64,000 nt of DNA. Source: Cupriavidus plantarum. Its GTDB lineage: Bacteria; Pseudomonadota; Gammaproteobacteria; Burkholderiales; Burkholderiaceae. This document shows, one piece after another, positions 18,192 to 26,795 of the stretch (its first letter is position 1; each line of letters starts with the position of its first letter). The stretch lies in contig NZ_CAJPUX010000004.1 of the NCBI RefSeq assembly GCF_905397285.1, positions 474,257 through 538,256 on the forward strand, read 5' to 3'. A program made the position numbers and the translations under genes. The notes under the pieces were generated by a model. That model worked only from the letters and a program-made list of their open reading frames with translations, was not told where the DNA came from and did no database searches.

Positions 18192-19595
18192 ATGGCATCG
18201 AACTGGAATGTTGCCGCCGAGCGGCGTACAGCGCTTCACTACCTCTACAGACTTTGCGATGCGTTCCTGATCGCAATGAGCGGCGTCATCGTGGGCGAGC
18301 TGCATTTCCCGGGCGGCCTGCAGCAGGCTAACCCCGTCCACGGTTTTCTCACCATGCTGTGCGCGCTCGGCGCGCTCGTGGTGTTCCCGGCGTTCGGTCT
18401 CTACGACTCCTGGCGCGGCCGCAGCCAGGCGGTACTCGCCTTGCGCACGGGCGCGGCGTGGGCGACGGTGTTTCTCACGGCCCTGATGGGCGCGTTCCTG
18501 ATCCATCAGATTGGGCACGTGTCGCGGATCTGGTCGATGGGATGGTTCCTCACCTCGACCACCGCGCTGCTGATCGCGCGCGTCATCATGTTCCGCATGC
18601 TCGCCAATGTGCGCGAGCAGGGTATCAACGCCAAGCGTGTGCTCATCTTCGGCTATGGACCGCTCGGCCGCGAGATGTACCTGCGTGTGCAGCAGATTCG
18701 CGCGGCGGGCTATCGCGTCGTGGGCATCTACGATGAAGCTTCGCAGTCGATTCCCGCCAATGTTGCAACGCTGCGCACGATGGATGACGTCAATCAGTTC
18801 GTGCACAGCGAGGGTGTGCGTGAAATCTGGCTGACGCTGCCGATGGCCGCCTGCCGCGACCTGTCCGACGTCGTGCGCCAGTTCCGGAACGAATTGATCG
18901 ATATCCGATGGGTGCCCGACGTCGCATCGGTCGAACTGCTGGGCCACCGCTTCAGCGACTTCATGGGACTGCCCGTGATCGACCTGAACGCGCCGCCAGT
19001 CTCCGGCATCACGGGCGTGCTCAAGGCGAGCTTCGACCGTGTGTTTGCGGCGGCCGCGATTCTGGGGCTGTCGCCGATCATGCTGGTGATCGCCGTGCTC
19101 GTGAAGCTGTCGTCCCCAGGCCCCGTGCTGTTCCGCCAGCTGCGCCTCGGCATCGATGGCCGGCAGTTCCATGTGTACAAGTTCCGCACGATGAAGCTGC
19201 ATCAGGATACGGGCGTGACGCAGGCCTGCCGCGGCGACGCGCGCGTCACGCGTATCGGCGCCTTCCTGCGGCGCACGAGCCTCGACGAGTTGCCCCAGTT
19301 CTTCAACGTGCTGCGCGGCGAGATGTCCGTGGTAGGTCCGCGTCCGCACGCGATGGAGCACAACGAGATCTACCGCGAGCTGATCGATCGCTACATGCTG
19401 CGCCACCGCGTCAAGCCCGGCATTACCGGCTGGGCGCAGATCAATGGCCTGCGCGGCCAGACCGATACCGTCGAGAAGATGCGCCGCCGCATCGAATTCG
19501 ACATCTATTACATCCAGCACTGGTCATTCCAGCTCGACCTTCGCATCATTCTTCGCACCGCCCTGCATGGCTGGGCCGGCGCGGCCGCTTACTGA
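18192..19595 (+). CDS. Undecaprenyl-phosphate glycosylphosphotransferase (WcaJ/EpsE type)
   Basis: A 467-residue initiating sugar-phosphate transferase. The N-terminal half has four membrane segments and a Rossmann-like region ([20 protein letters not shown] near residue 150). The C-terminal bacterial sugar transferase domain is complete: [28 protein letters not shown] near residue 333, [20 protein letters not shown] near residue 360, VVGPRPH, and [15 protein letters not shown]. It starts polymer assembly by moving a hexose-1-phosphate from a UDP-sugar to undecaprenyl phosphate, usually glucose in this subgroup. ATG 18192 has TTGGGAG upstream. Confidence 0.93.
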   Translation: MASNWNVAAERRTALHYLYRLCDAFLIAMSGVIVGELHFPGGLQQANPVHGFLTMLCALGALVVFPAFGLYDSWRGRSQAVLALRTGAAWATVFLTALMGAFLIHQIGHVSRIWSMGWFLTSTTALLIARVIMFRMLANVREQGINAKRVLIFGYGPLGREMYLRVQQIRAAGYRVVGIYDEASQSIPANVATLRTMDDVNQFVHSEGVREIWLTLPMAACRDLSDVVRQFRNELIDIRWVPDVASVELLGHRFSDFMGLPVIDLNAPPVSGITGVLKASFDRVFAAAAILGLSPIMLVIAVLVKLSSPGPVLFRQLRLGIDGRQFHVYKFRTMKLHQDTGVTQACRGDARVTRIGAFLRRTSLDELPQFFNVLRGEMSVVGPRPHAMEHNEIYRELIDRYMLRHRVKPGITGWAQINGLRGQTDTVEKMRRRIEFDIYYIQHWSFQLDLRIILRTALHGWAGAAAY

Positions 19596-19653
19596 AAGAC
19601 GCCAGGGCGGCGCCATGCCGCCCTTCCGCGCATACCTTCAGCAGAGGACATCC

Positions 19654-19905
19654 ATGAAGACAACGATCCGCAAGATTCTTGGCGACGTCGGACGGCTCGA
19701 CGTGCCGCCCGCCACACTGGCCGATGACGACGACCTCTATGCGGCGGGGCTGTCGTCGCTCGCGACGGTACACGTGATGCTCGCCCTGGAGAACGCGTTC
19801 GATATCGAGATCCCCGACCAGATGCTGACGCGCCAGCTGTTCCGCAGCATCGACTCGCTCGCCAGCGCGGTATCGGCGATCCGCGAGCGCCAGGAGGCGG
19901 CATGA
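19654..19905 (+). CDS. Acyl/aminoacyl carrier protein
   Basis: An 83-residue acidic carrier protein with the phosphopantetheine attachment site in GLSSLATV (Ser near residue 35). ATG 19654 follows AGAGGAC. Its stop overlaps the next start (ATGA). It is two genes from an amino acid:carrier-protein ligase, so it is most likely loaded with an amino acid rather than a fatty acid. Such dedicated carrier proteins beside class-II-synthetase-like ligases are known from Bradyrhizobium and Agrobacterium. Confidence 0.9.
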   Translation: MKTTIRKILGDVGRLDVPPATLADDDDLYAAGLSSLATVHVMLALENAFDIEIPDQMLTRQLFRSIDSLASAVSAIRERQEAA

Positions 19906-21128
19906 GTGCTGTGGCCCGGATCGCGCTCGCGCACGCGAATCCCGGGGATACCATCGCTTCCAGCGCAGCGGCCGATACCCTGTTTGCGGGCGCCCGCGCC
20001 GCGGCCGCCGTCGCGGCCCAGCATGCGGACGCCGTCGATCGCGATGCGCGCTTTCCGGAAGAAGCCTTTGCCGCGCTACGCGAGCAGAAGCTCTTGGGAG
20101 CCATGGTGCCCGTGACGCTCGGCGGCGCCGGCGCGTCGCTCGCCACGGTCTCGAAGATCTGCCGCATCCTCGGCGAAGCCTGCGCGGCGACCGGCATGAT
20201 CTACGCCATGCACCAGATCCAGGTTGCCTGCGTGGTCGAACATGGGGGAGGCAGCGCGTGGCATGACGGGCTGCTGGCGCGGGTCGCGGCCGAGCAGTTA
20301 CTGCTGGCCTCGGCGACGTCGGAGGAGGCCATCGGCGGAGCCCTGCGCACGAGCGGCTGCGCGGTGAATGCGGAAGGGGATCGATTCCATCTGCACAAGA
20401 TGGCGCCGACCATTTCCTATGGCGCCCATGCGGACGGGATCCTGATTACCGCGCGGCGCCATGCCGATGCGGCGCCTTCGGATCAGGTGCTGGTATGCGC
20501 GATGAAAGCCGACTACACGCTGCAGAGCCTGAACGCATGGGACACGCTCGGCATGCGCGGCACGTGCAGCAACGGCTTCCGGCTCGAAGCGACCGGCGAT
20601 ATCGCGCAGATCCTGCCCGTGCCCTTCAACGAAATCGCGGACGCCACGATGACGCCGGTCTCGCACATCGTTTGGGGTGCGCTGTGGCTTGGCGTCGCCA
20701 GCGACGCCGTGGGGCGCGCGAAGACATTCTTCCAGGGGCAGGCGCGCGCGCGTCCCGGATCGTTGCCGCCGTCGGGGGCGCGCGTGGCCGAAGCGGTCAG
20801 CATGCTGCAACTGATGGAGGCGCGGCTGGATATGGCGCTTGCGCACCAGCAGGCGCGGCATCGGGCCGACGGAGGCTCGCCCGAGGGTTCGGTGTCGGCC
20901 GCCTTTGCACTGGCCGCCGAGATGAACGGGCTCAAGACTTCGCTCTCCACGCTTGCGCTGCAGGCCGTGCAGCAGGCGCTGCTGGTCTGCGGCATGGCCG
21001 GCTACAAGCACGGCACGCCGTTCAGCCTCGGCCGCCACCTGCGTGACCTGTGGTCGGCGCCGCTGATGATCAACAACGATCGCATTCAGGCCAACACGGC
21101 CAACTTGCTGCTGGCGGATCGATCCTGA
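19902..21128 (+). CDS. Acyl-CoA dehydrogenase-like flavoprotein
   Basis: A 408-residue protein with the acyl-CoA dehydrogenase layout: a helical N-domain (FPEEAFAALREQKLLGAMVPVTLGG near residue 50), a middle beta domain with the substrate/FAD region (LLASATSEEAIGG, and DTLGMRGTCSNGFRLE near residue 215), and a C-terminal helical domain (ARVAEAVSMLQLMEARLDMAL to LRDLWSAPLMINNDRIQANTANLL). The RDLWSAPLMINNDR end differs from classic catabolic enzymes and suits an enzyme acting on a carrier-protein-bound substrate. It overlaps the carrier protein gene by 4 bp and the ligase follows 11 bp later. A possible job is oxidation of the aminoacyl thioester; this is inference. Confidence 0.82.
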   Translation: MSAVARIALAHANPGDTIASSAAADTLFAGARAAAAVAAQHADAVDRDARFPEEAFAALREQKLLGAMVPVTLGGAGASLATVSKICRILGEACAATGMIYAMHQIQVACVVEHGGGSAWHDGLLARVAAEQLLLASATSEEAIGGALRTSGCAVNAEGDRFHLHKMAPTISYGAHADGILITARRHADAAPSDQVLVCAMKADYTLQSLNAWDTLGMRGTCSNGFRLEATGDIAQILPVPFNEIADATMTPVSHIVWGALWLGVASDAVGRAKTFFQGQARARPGSLPPSGARVAEAVSMLQLMEARLDMALAHQQARHRADGGSPEGSVSAAFALAAEMNGLKTSLSTLALQAVQQALLVCGMAGYKHGTPFSLGRHLRDLWSAPLMINNDRIQANTANLLLADRS

Positions 21129-21139
21129 CGGAGACAGAG

Positions 21140-22099
21140 ATGGATGTTCAAGCACTGACAGACGTGAAGCCGGTTGGTGGTGCCGGCGACGCGGCGCGGC
21201 CGGCCTTTCTGGACCGGTTGCTCGAAGCGGGCCTGTTGATCGAGTCCGGCGTGCCCGGCCTATACGGACGCAGCGCGGTGTTCGAGTCCATTGCTGACGG
21301 CCTGAACGCGGCGGTCACGCGCATTGGCGCTGACCAGCACGCCGAGGTGTTGCGCTTTCCGCCCGCCATGGGTCAGCGCGACTTCGAGACCAGCGAGTAC
21401 CTCAAGAGCTTTCCGCAACTGGCGGGCACCGTGCACAGCTTCTGCGGCGACGATCGCGGCCATCATAGGTTGCTTGCGCGCCTGGAAGACAAGCAGGACT
21501 GGACCGATCAGCAGGAGCCGACCGGCGTGGTGCTGACGCCCGCGGCATGCTATCCGGTCTACCCCGTGATCGCGCGGCGCGGCCCGCTGCCGGCGGACGG
21601 CAAGGTCGTCGACGTGCTGTCGTACTGCTACCGGCACGAGCCGTCGCTCGAGCCGACGCGCATGCAGCTGTTCCGGATGCGCGAGTACGTCTGCCTCGGC
21701 ACGCCCGAGCAGATCGTGGCGTTCCGTCACAAATGGATGGAGCGTGGACAGGCGCTCGGCCGCGCGCTCCAGCTGCCTGTGGAACTGGACATCGCCAACG
21801 ATCCGTTCTTCGGACGCGGCGGCAAGATCGTTGCGGACAGCCAGCGCGAGCAGAAGCTCAAGTTCGAGCTGCTGATTCCCGTCAACGACGGCGCCGGACC
21901 GACGGCATGCATGAGCTTCAACTACCACATGGATCATTTCGGCGAGCTCTGGCACATCGCACTGCCAGACGGCGGCGTCGCGCATACCGGTTGCGTGGGG
22001 TTCGGCATCGAACGTCTCACGCTTGCATTGCTGCGTCACCATGGGCTCGACCTCTCGCGCTGGCCGCAACCGGTACGGGAAACGCTTGGAGGCGTTTGA
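21140..22099 (+). CDS. Amino acid:[carrier protein] ligase (class II aaRS-like)
   Basis: A 319-residue homologue of the catalytic core of atypical seryl-tRNA synthetase without a tRNA-binding arm. Class II motif 2 appears as QLFRMREYV near residue 178 and motif 3 as GFGIERLTLALL near residue 293. The zinc ligands of this family can be matched to Cys in TPAACYPVYP, Glu in FRMREYV and Cys in HTGCVGFG. Characterised relatives activate small amino acids (Gly or Ala) with ATP and load them on the phosphopantetheine of a neighbouring carrier protein. The neighbouring carrier gene at 19654 fits exactly. The stop is immediately followed by the DUF1839 start. Confidence 0.88.
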   Translation: MDVQALTDVKPVGGAGDAARPAFLDRLLEAGLLIESGVPGLYGRSAVFESIADGLNAAVTRIGADQHAEVLRFPPAMGQRDFETSEYLKSFPQLAGTVHSFCGDDRGHHRLLARLEDKQDWTDQQEPTGVVLTPAACYPVYPVIARRGPLPADGKVVDVLSYCYRHEPSLEPTRMQLFRMREYVCLGTPEQIVAFRHKWMERGQALGRALQLPVELDIANDPFFGRGGKIVADSQREQKLKFELLIPVNDGAGPTACMSFNYHMDHFGELWHIALPDGGVAHTGCVGFGIERLTLALLRHHGLDLSRWPQPVRETLGGV

Positions 22100-23083
22100 A
22101 TGTACGGAGACGGCAAGGTACGCACACGCGGCGGGACGCGGGCACTGTTCGGGGGGAACCCCGTGTGGTCGCACGTCAATCGCCATATCGACCTGTGGGT
22201 CGAGCTGCTGCACGGATGGAATTTCGAGCCCATCGCGGCCTTGCCATTCACCGTCACGCTCGACTTCGCAGGCGACCAGTTCGTGTCGTCGAATATCCCT
22301 TCGGCCGATCTCGAGCGCCTCTACGGCATCGTGCAGGACGAGCTCTCGACGTACGGATCGCTCGAAGCGCATGTCGCCGCGCAGACGAGCCGCGGCAACG
22401 CGGTGCTGCTCGAAGTGGACAACTATCAGCTGCCGCAGCCGCCGGGCGCCTATCGCCGCCAGCACGCGCGCTCCTGCATCGCGATCGACGTACTGGTGCC
22501 GGAAGCGAACGCGGTGGGCTATTACCACCACGACGGCTATCACACGGCCAGCGGCGACGACTACATGTCGATCTTCCGCCTGACCGGCACTGAAGCGACC
22601 TGGGGCACGACGGCGTTTCCGCATGCGGAGGTGGTTCGGCGGCGCTTCGACGCGCTGAATTCCGACGAGCTGGTGCGCGTCTCGCTGCAGCTGCTGCGAG
22701 ATCACCTCGGGCGGCGTCCGAGGACGAATCCGATCGAGGCGTTCCGCGCCGCGTTTCCCGCGCATCTGGAGCGCCTGATGTCGTGCGGCGAACCCACGTT
22801 CCAGGCCTACGCCGCCAGCGTGCTGCGCCAGCTCGGCGCGAACTTCGAATTGCTGGGCAGCTATCTGCGCTGGCTCGTGATGAATGGCCAGACGCTGCCC
22901 GATACGGTGGCGGAAGCGTGCTACACGATGGCGTCGGAAGCCATGGTCATGCAGTTCCGCCTGATGCGCGCCGTCATCAGCCACAAGACCGACAGCTGCG
23001 AGGACTGCCTCGAGCAGCTCGAACTGGCCTACCGGGACACCGTCCCCGCGCTGGCCGCTTACTTCGGGGAGACTGTCTCATGA
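22100..23083 (+). CDS. DUF1839 family protein, divergent copy
   Basis: A 327-residue protein starting directly after the ligase stop (TGA-ATG). The family pattern is clear: HIDLWVELLHGWNFEPIAAL near residue 31, DFAGDQF, ADLERLYGIVQDELSTYGSL, GNAVLLEVDNYQLP near residue 103, YRRQHAR, and GDDYMSIFRL. Compared with the paralogue at 26796-27830, the residue before the HIDLW/YMDLW segment is Arg instead of Cys, and YYLPDT is changed to YQLPQP. The pattern of a conserved Cys, VxVDxYxLP and YRRxH resembles the BtrH_N acyltransferase type; if that is right, this copy lacks the nucleophile. Substrate unknown. Confidence 0.8.
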   Translation: MYGDGKVRTRGGTRALFGGNPVWSHVNRHIDLWVELLHGWNFEPIAALPFTVTLDFAGDQFVSSNIPSADLERLYGIVQDELSTYGSLEAHVAAQTSRGNAVLLEVDNYQLPQPPGAYRRQHARSCIAIDVLVPEANAVGYYHHDGYHTASGDDYMSIFRLTGTEATWGTTAFPHAEVVRRRFDALNSDELVRVSLQLLRDHLGRRPRTNPIEAFRAAFPAHLERLMSCGEPTFQAYAASVLRQLGANFELLGSYLRWLVMNGQTLPDTVAEACYTMASEAMVMQFRLMRAVISHKTDSCEDCLEQLELAYRDTVPALAAYFGETVS

Positions 23084-25617
23084 CCGCGCGCGACCCTATG
23101 CTTGCCCTGCAGCGCCTGCTGCAGCCCGGCGTGGCAGTCGGGCCTTCGAAGCTCGAAGGCGATTGGACGTTCCTCGAGACATTCGCGAACGCCGTGGCCC
23201 ATCCCGATGAACTGTCGGAGAGTGGAAACTGGCTGCCGGCGCAGGTGCCGGGCACGGTGGCGGGCGCGCTGCGCGCCGCCAACCGCTGGGACGATACGGC
23301 GCCACCGCCGCTGCATCGCCACGACTATTGGTATCGCCTCCAGTTCTCCGGGTCTGGAGGCCGTCTGTTGCGCTTCAACGGGCTGGCGACGATCGCCGAG
23401 GTCTGGCTCAACGGCGTGCAGGTACTGACGACGCGGCATATGTTCGTCGCGCATCAGGTCGAGGTGCAGCTGGAAGGCCCAGACAACGTGTTGCATATCT
23501 GCTTCCGCGCGCTCCATCCCTGGCTCCGTGGCCAGCGCAGCCCGGTACGGTGGAAGCCGCGCATGATCGTGCCGCCGACGCTGCGGGCGGTGCGCACGAC
23601 GCTGCTGGGGCACATGCCCGGCTGGTGCCCGCCCGTGCATGCAGTGGGACCCTGGCGCGATATCGAGTTGCTCGACCCCGTCGGTACCGAACCCACGCGC
23701 GGCGTGCGCGCCGAGTTGTCGAGCCGGCTCGATGGCAACGACGGCATCGTGTCGCTGCGTCTCCATATCGCGGGCTTGACGCCGGCGCATGGCGCCTTTG
23801 CCGTCACCGGCCCCGATCATGCGATCTGGCATGGGGAACTGCAACGTGTCGCGCCGAACATGCTGGCCGGCGAAGTTCGTGTGCCCGCCGTGCAGCGGTG
23901 GTGGCCCCACACCCACGGCGAGCCCGCGCTGTATGGCATCGAGGCGAGCCTCGGCGGCAACGTGGTGTCCTGCGGCAATGTGGGCTTTCGCACCATCGCC
24001 GCGGATCGCGACGGCGGGGCGTTCGCGCTGCGCATCAATGGCGAACGCGTGTTCTGCCGCGGCGCCTGCGTGTCGACGCACGACCTCCCGGGCCTGGCCG
24101 ATACCGACGAGGCGGTCGCGCGCTGGCTGCGCCTGGCGCGCGACGCGGGGGCGAACATGGTGCGCGTGAGCGGCGTGACCTGCTATCCCGGCGAAGCCTT
24201 CTATCGCCAGTGCGACGCGCTGGGCCTGCTTGTCTGGCAGGATTTCATGTTCGCGAACTTCGACTACGGTGAAGCGGGCGGCGCGAATGCGGGCTTGATG
24301 AACGACGTCACGCAGGAGGTGGCGCAGTGGCTCGCTTCAACACGCGCGCATGCCAGCCTCGCCGTGCTGTGCGGCGGCAGCGAGGCCGAACAGCAGGCCG
24401 CGATGATGGGCGCGCCGCGCGGCGACTGGCGCCAGCCGGTTTTCGATACGCTGATTCCCGCGCTTGTGGCCGAGCATCGCCCGGACGTGGTCTACGTGCG
24501 CAATTCGCCCAGCGAGGGCGCGTGGCCGTTCCAGCCGGATACCGGCGTGACGCATTACTACGGCGTCGGCGCCTATCAGCGTCCCCTCTCCGATGCGCGC
24601 CTGTCGGGCGTGCGGTTCGCCGCGGAATGCCTGGCATTCGCCAACGTACCGTGCGCCCGAACGCTGGCCGAGGCTGGCCTCACGCAGCCGGTGCACGACC
24701 CGCGCTGGAAGGCGCGTGTGCCGCGCGATGCGGGAGCGGCGTGGGATTTCGAGGATATTCGCGACCATTACCTGCGCGCGCTCTACGACGTGGATCCGCC
24801 GCGCCTGCGCTACGAGCAGCCCGCGCGCTACCTCATGCTGTCGCGCGCCGTGGTAGCGGAACTGATGACGGACGTGTTCGGCGAGTGGCGGCGGGCCGGA
24901 TCTTCATGCGCCGGCGGGCTCGTGTGGCAACTGCAAGACCTGCTCCCCGGTGCGGGATGGGGCATCGTCGATGCGCGGGCGCGGCCGAAGTCGGCCTGGC
25001 ATGCGTTGCGGCAGGTGTGGCAGCCGCTGCAGGTCATCCTGACGGATGAGGGGCTCAACGGGCTCCATATCCACGTCGTCAACGAGACCGCGGCGCCGAA
25101 GACGGTACGTCTGTCCCTGCGCTGCCTGCGCGACGGGGAAGCCGTGGCGGCAAAGGCGTCGCTCGACATCACGCTCGCGCCGCGTGAAACGCGGCAGTTG
25201 ACCGCCGCGGCGCTGCTCGATCATTTCTTCGATTTCACCTACGCATACCGCTTCGGGCCGCCGGCGCACGACGTGGTGCTGGCCACGCTGCACGACAGCG
25301 CGGGCATGCTCCTCAGCCAATCGGCTTACCTGCCCGACCGCCGCGCGGCGGCGCTGCGCGAGCCTCAACTGCATGCGAGCGTCGCGCGGGAGGACGGCGA
25401 GTGGTGGCTCACAATCGGTACGCGCCGCTTCGCGCGGTGGGTCCATGTGGATGACCACGCGTATGTGCCCGAACATGACTGGTTCCACCTCGCGCCGGGC
25501 GAAACGCGGCGTGTCCGCCTGATGCATGATGCGGCTGCCGCGGGCGGTGCAAACGCCATCCCTTCGGGGGAGATCCACGCGCTCAACGCCGATTCGCCGA
25601 TCTTCTACCAGGGTTGA
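23080..25617 (+). CDS. Glycoside hydrolase family 2 (beta-mannosidase-like)
   Basis: An 845-residue protein overlapping DUF1839 by 4 bp (ATGA). The N-terminal sugar-binding domain (GDWTFLETF, WLPAQVPGTVAGAL, HDYWYRLQFSG) and immunoglobulin-like domains are typical of GH2 mannosidases. The TIM-barrel region carries INGERVFCRGACV near residue 316, ARDAGANMVRVSGVTCYPGEAFYRQCDALGLLVWQDFMFANFDY, the acid/base Glu in LCGGSEAE near residue 430, and the nucleophile Glu in AAECLAF near residue 510. No signal peptide is seen, so it would act in the cytosol. It may trim a mannose-containing intermediate or act on a glycosylated aminoacyl product; both are inference. Confidence 0.82.
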   Translation: MTARDPMLALQRLLQPGVAVGPSKLEGDWTFLETFANAVAHPDELSESGNWLPAQVPGTVAGALRAANRWDDTAPPPLHRHDYWYRLQFSGSGGRLLRFNGLATIAEVWLNGVQVLTTRHMFVAHQVEVQLEGPDNVLHICFRALHPWLRGQRSPVRWKPRMIVPPTLRAVRTTLLGHMPGWCPPVHAVGPWRDIELLDPVGTEPTRGVRAELSSRLDGNDGIVSLRLHIAGLTPAHGAFAVTGPDHAIWHGELQRVAPNMLAGEVRVPAVQRWWPHTHGEPALYGIEASLGGNVVSCGNVGFRTIAADRDGGAFALRINGERVFCRGACVSTHDLPGLADTDEAVARWLRLARDAGANMVRVSGVTCYPGEAFYRQCDALGLLVWQDFMFANFDYGEAGGANAGLMNDVTQEVAQWLASTRAHASLAVLCGGSEAEQQAAMMGAPRGDWRQPVFDTLIPALVAEHRPDVVYVRNSPSEGAWPFQPDTGVTHYYGVGAYQRPLSDARLSGVRFAAECLAFANVPCARTLAEAGLTQPVHDPRWKARVPRDAGAAWDFEDIRDHYLRALYDVDPPRLRYEQPARYLMLSRAVVAELMTDVFGEWRRAGSSCAGGLVWQLQDLLPGAGWGIVDARARPKSAWHALRQVWQPLQVILTDEGLNGLHIHVVNETAAPKTVRLSLRCLRDGEAVAAKASLDITLAPRETRQLTAAALLDHFFDFTYAYRFGPPAHDVVLATLHDSAGMLLSQSAYLPDRRAAALREPQLHASVAREDGEWWLTIGTRRFARWVHVDDHAYVPEHDWFHLAPGETRRVRLMHDAAAAGGANAIPSGEIHALNADSPIFYQG

Positions 25618-26031
25618 TCTCAACCTTCTCCACCTTTCCCGCCAGCCCTCGCCAGGGTTGGCGGAATGCCGCTCTGACCCCCCTCGCCGCGTTGTTGCCC
25701 CTCCTCCACGCGGATGTGCCCCGCACGCGTTGTCTCCGCCCTTTTCCTCCATACAACCTACCAAAGCATGATCGTCTGACCTATCCGTCTGCCTACTGTC
25801 AGTTCTGTGCGCCATGACACTTAATACAAGCACAGCAAGAACGAACCGGGCGAATCGCTTGGGACAGGGAAACACGGGTGGCAACGGCGGCAGATGCCGA
25901 GAGGTTGCCGGAAATTTCGTCAGTCATCGAGATACGGTGGAGCGGCGAGATCGGGTCATACATCGCACGACGCACGTACGTTGCGACAGGGCCGATATCG
26001 CTTCTTCCAGGGTTAATGGGAGATAGAAAAA
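25618..26031. other. Intergenic region with hairpin
   Basis: About 410 bp without a credible gene. A GC-rich inverted repeat (CCGCCAGCCCT, then AGGGTTGGCGG, about 25639-25664) lies just after the GH2 stop and may end that transcript, though no T-run follows. The rest presumably holds the Crp/Fnr gene promoter; no clear -35/-10 pair was found. Confidence 0.5.
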
Positions 26032-26760
26032 ATGATTACGCATCGGTCGGACCTGCATGTCAATCACCTGCTCAACGCACTCCCCCGCCACGAGTGGGAA
26101 ACACTCTCGCGGCATTTCGAACTGGTTCGCCTGCGTGCGGGTGAACTGCTGACTGACTCGGGTCAACGTATCGTCCACGTCTATTTCCCGACGACCTCGG
26201 TGGTGTCGCTGCTTTCGCTACTCGAGGATGGCGCTACGGTGGAGTTCTCGGCCGTGGGCAACGAAGGCCTGGTCGGTATCCCCGTGGTGACCGGCGGCGA
26301 CACGATGCCGAGCCGCGTGGAGGTCCGTAGCCCCGGTTTCGCGTATCGCATCCCGGCGCGCGTACTGCGTGCCGAACTGGCGCATCTGCCCACGCTGCAG
26401 CGTGTGACGCTACTGTATGTGCAGGCCGTGCTCACGCAGATCGCGCAGACCGCCGCCTGCAACCGCCACCACTCTCTCAACAAGCAGTTGTGCCGCTGGC
26501 TGCTGCTGGCGATCGACCGCATGAGTTCCAACGAACTGGTGATCACGCAGCAGGTCATCGCGAACATGCTGGGGGTGCGCCGCGAGGGCGTGACGGAAGC
26601 CGCTGGCAAGCTCGAGGACCTGGGTCTGATCCACCATAGCCGCGGTCACATCACCGTGCTGGATCGCTGCGGGCTCGAGCGGCATTCCTGCGAGTGCTAC
26701 AAGCTGGTCAAGCGCGAGTACGATCGCCTGTTGCCCGCGCTGGCTGGGGTGCATGCCTGA
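26032..26760 (+). CDS. Crp/Fnr-family transcriptional regulator
   Basis: A 242-residue protein with an N-terminal cyclic-nucleotide-binding-like beta barrel (LRAGELLTDSGQRIVHVYFPTT near residue 34, EFSAVGNEGLVGIP near residue 70), a long dimer helix (HLPTLQRVTLLYVQAVLTQ) and a C-terminal winged helix-turn-helix (ITQQVIANMLGVRREGVTEAAGKLE near residue 168). The barrel lacks the Arg/Ser cAMP signature of Crp and the Cys cluster of Fnr, so the signal is unknown. GGGAGATAG precedes ATG 26032. It sits inside the EPS locus between the carrier-protein operon and manC, and is convergent with the second DUF1839 gene. Confidence 0.88.
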   Translation: MITHRSDLHVNHLLNALPRHEWETLSRHFELVRLRAGELLTDSGQRIVHVYFPTTSVVSLLSLLEDGATVEFSAVGNEGLVGIPVVTGGDTMPSRVEVRSPGFAYRIPARVLRAELAHLPTLQRVTLLYVQAVLTQIAQTAACNRHHSLNKQLCRWLLLAIDRMSSNELVITQQVIANMLGVRREGVTEAAGKLEDLGLIHHSRGHITVLDRCGLERHSCECYKLVKREYDRLLPALAGVHA

Positions 26761-26795
26761 TCGACAGCGCGGCGGCGCGGCGGCGACGCCGCGCG

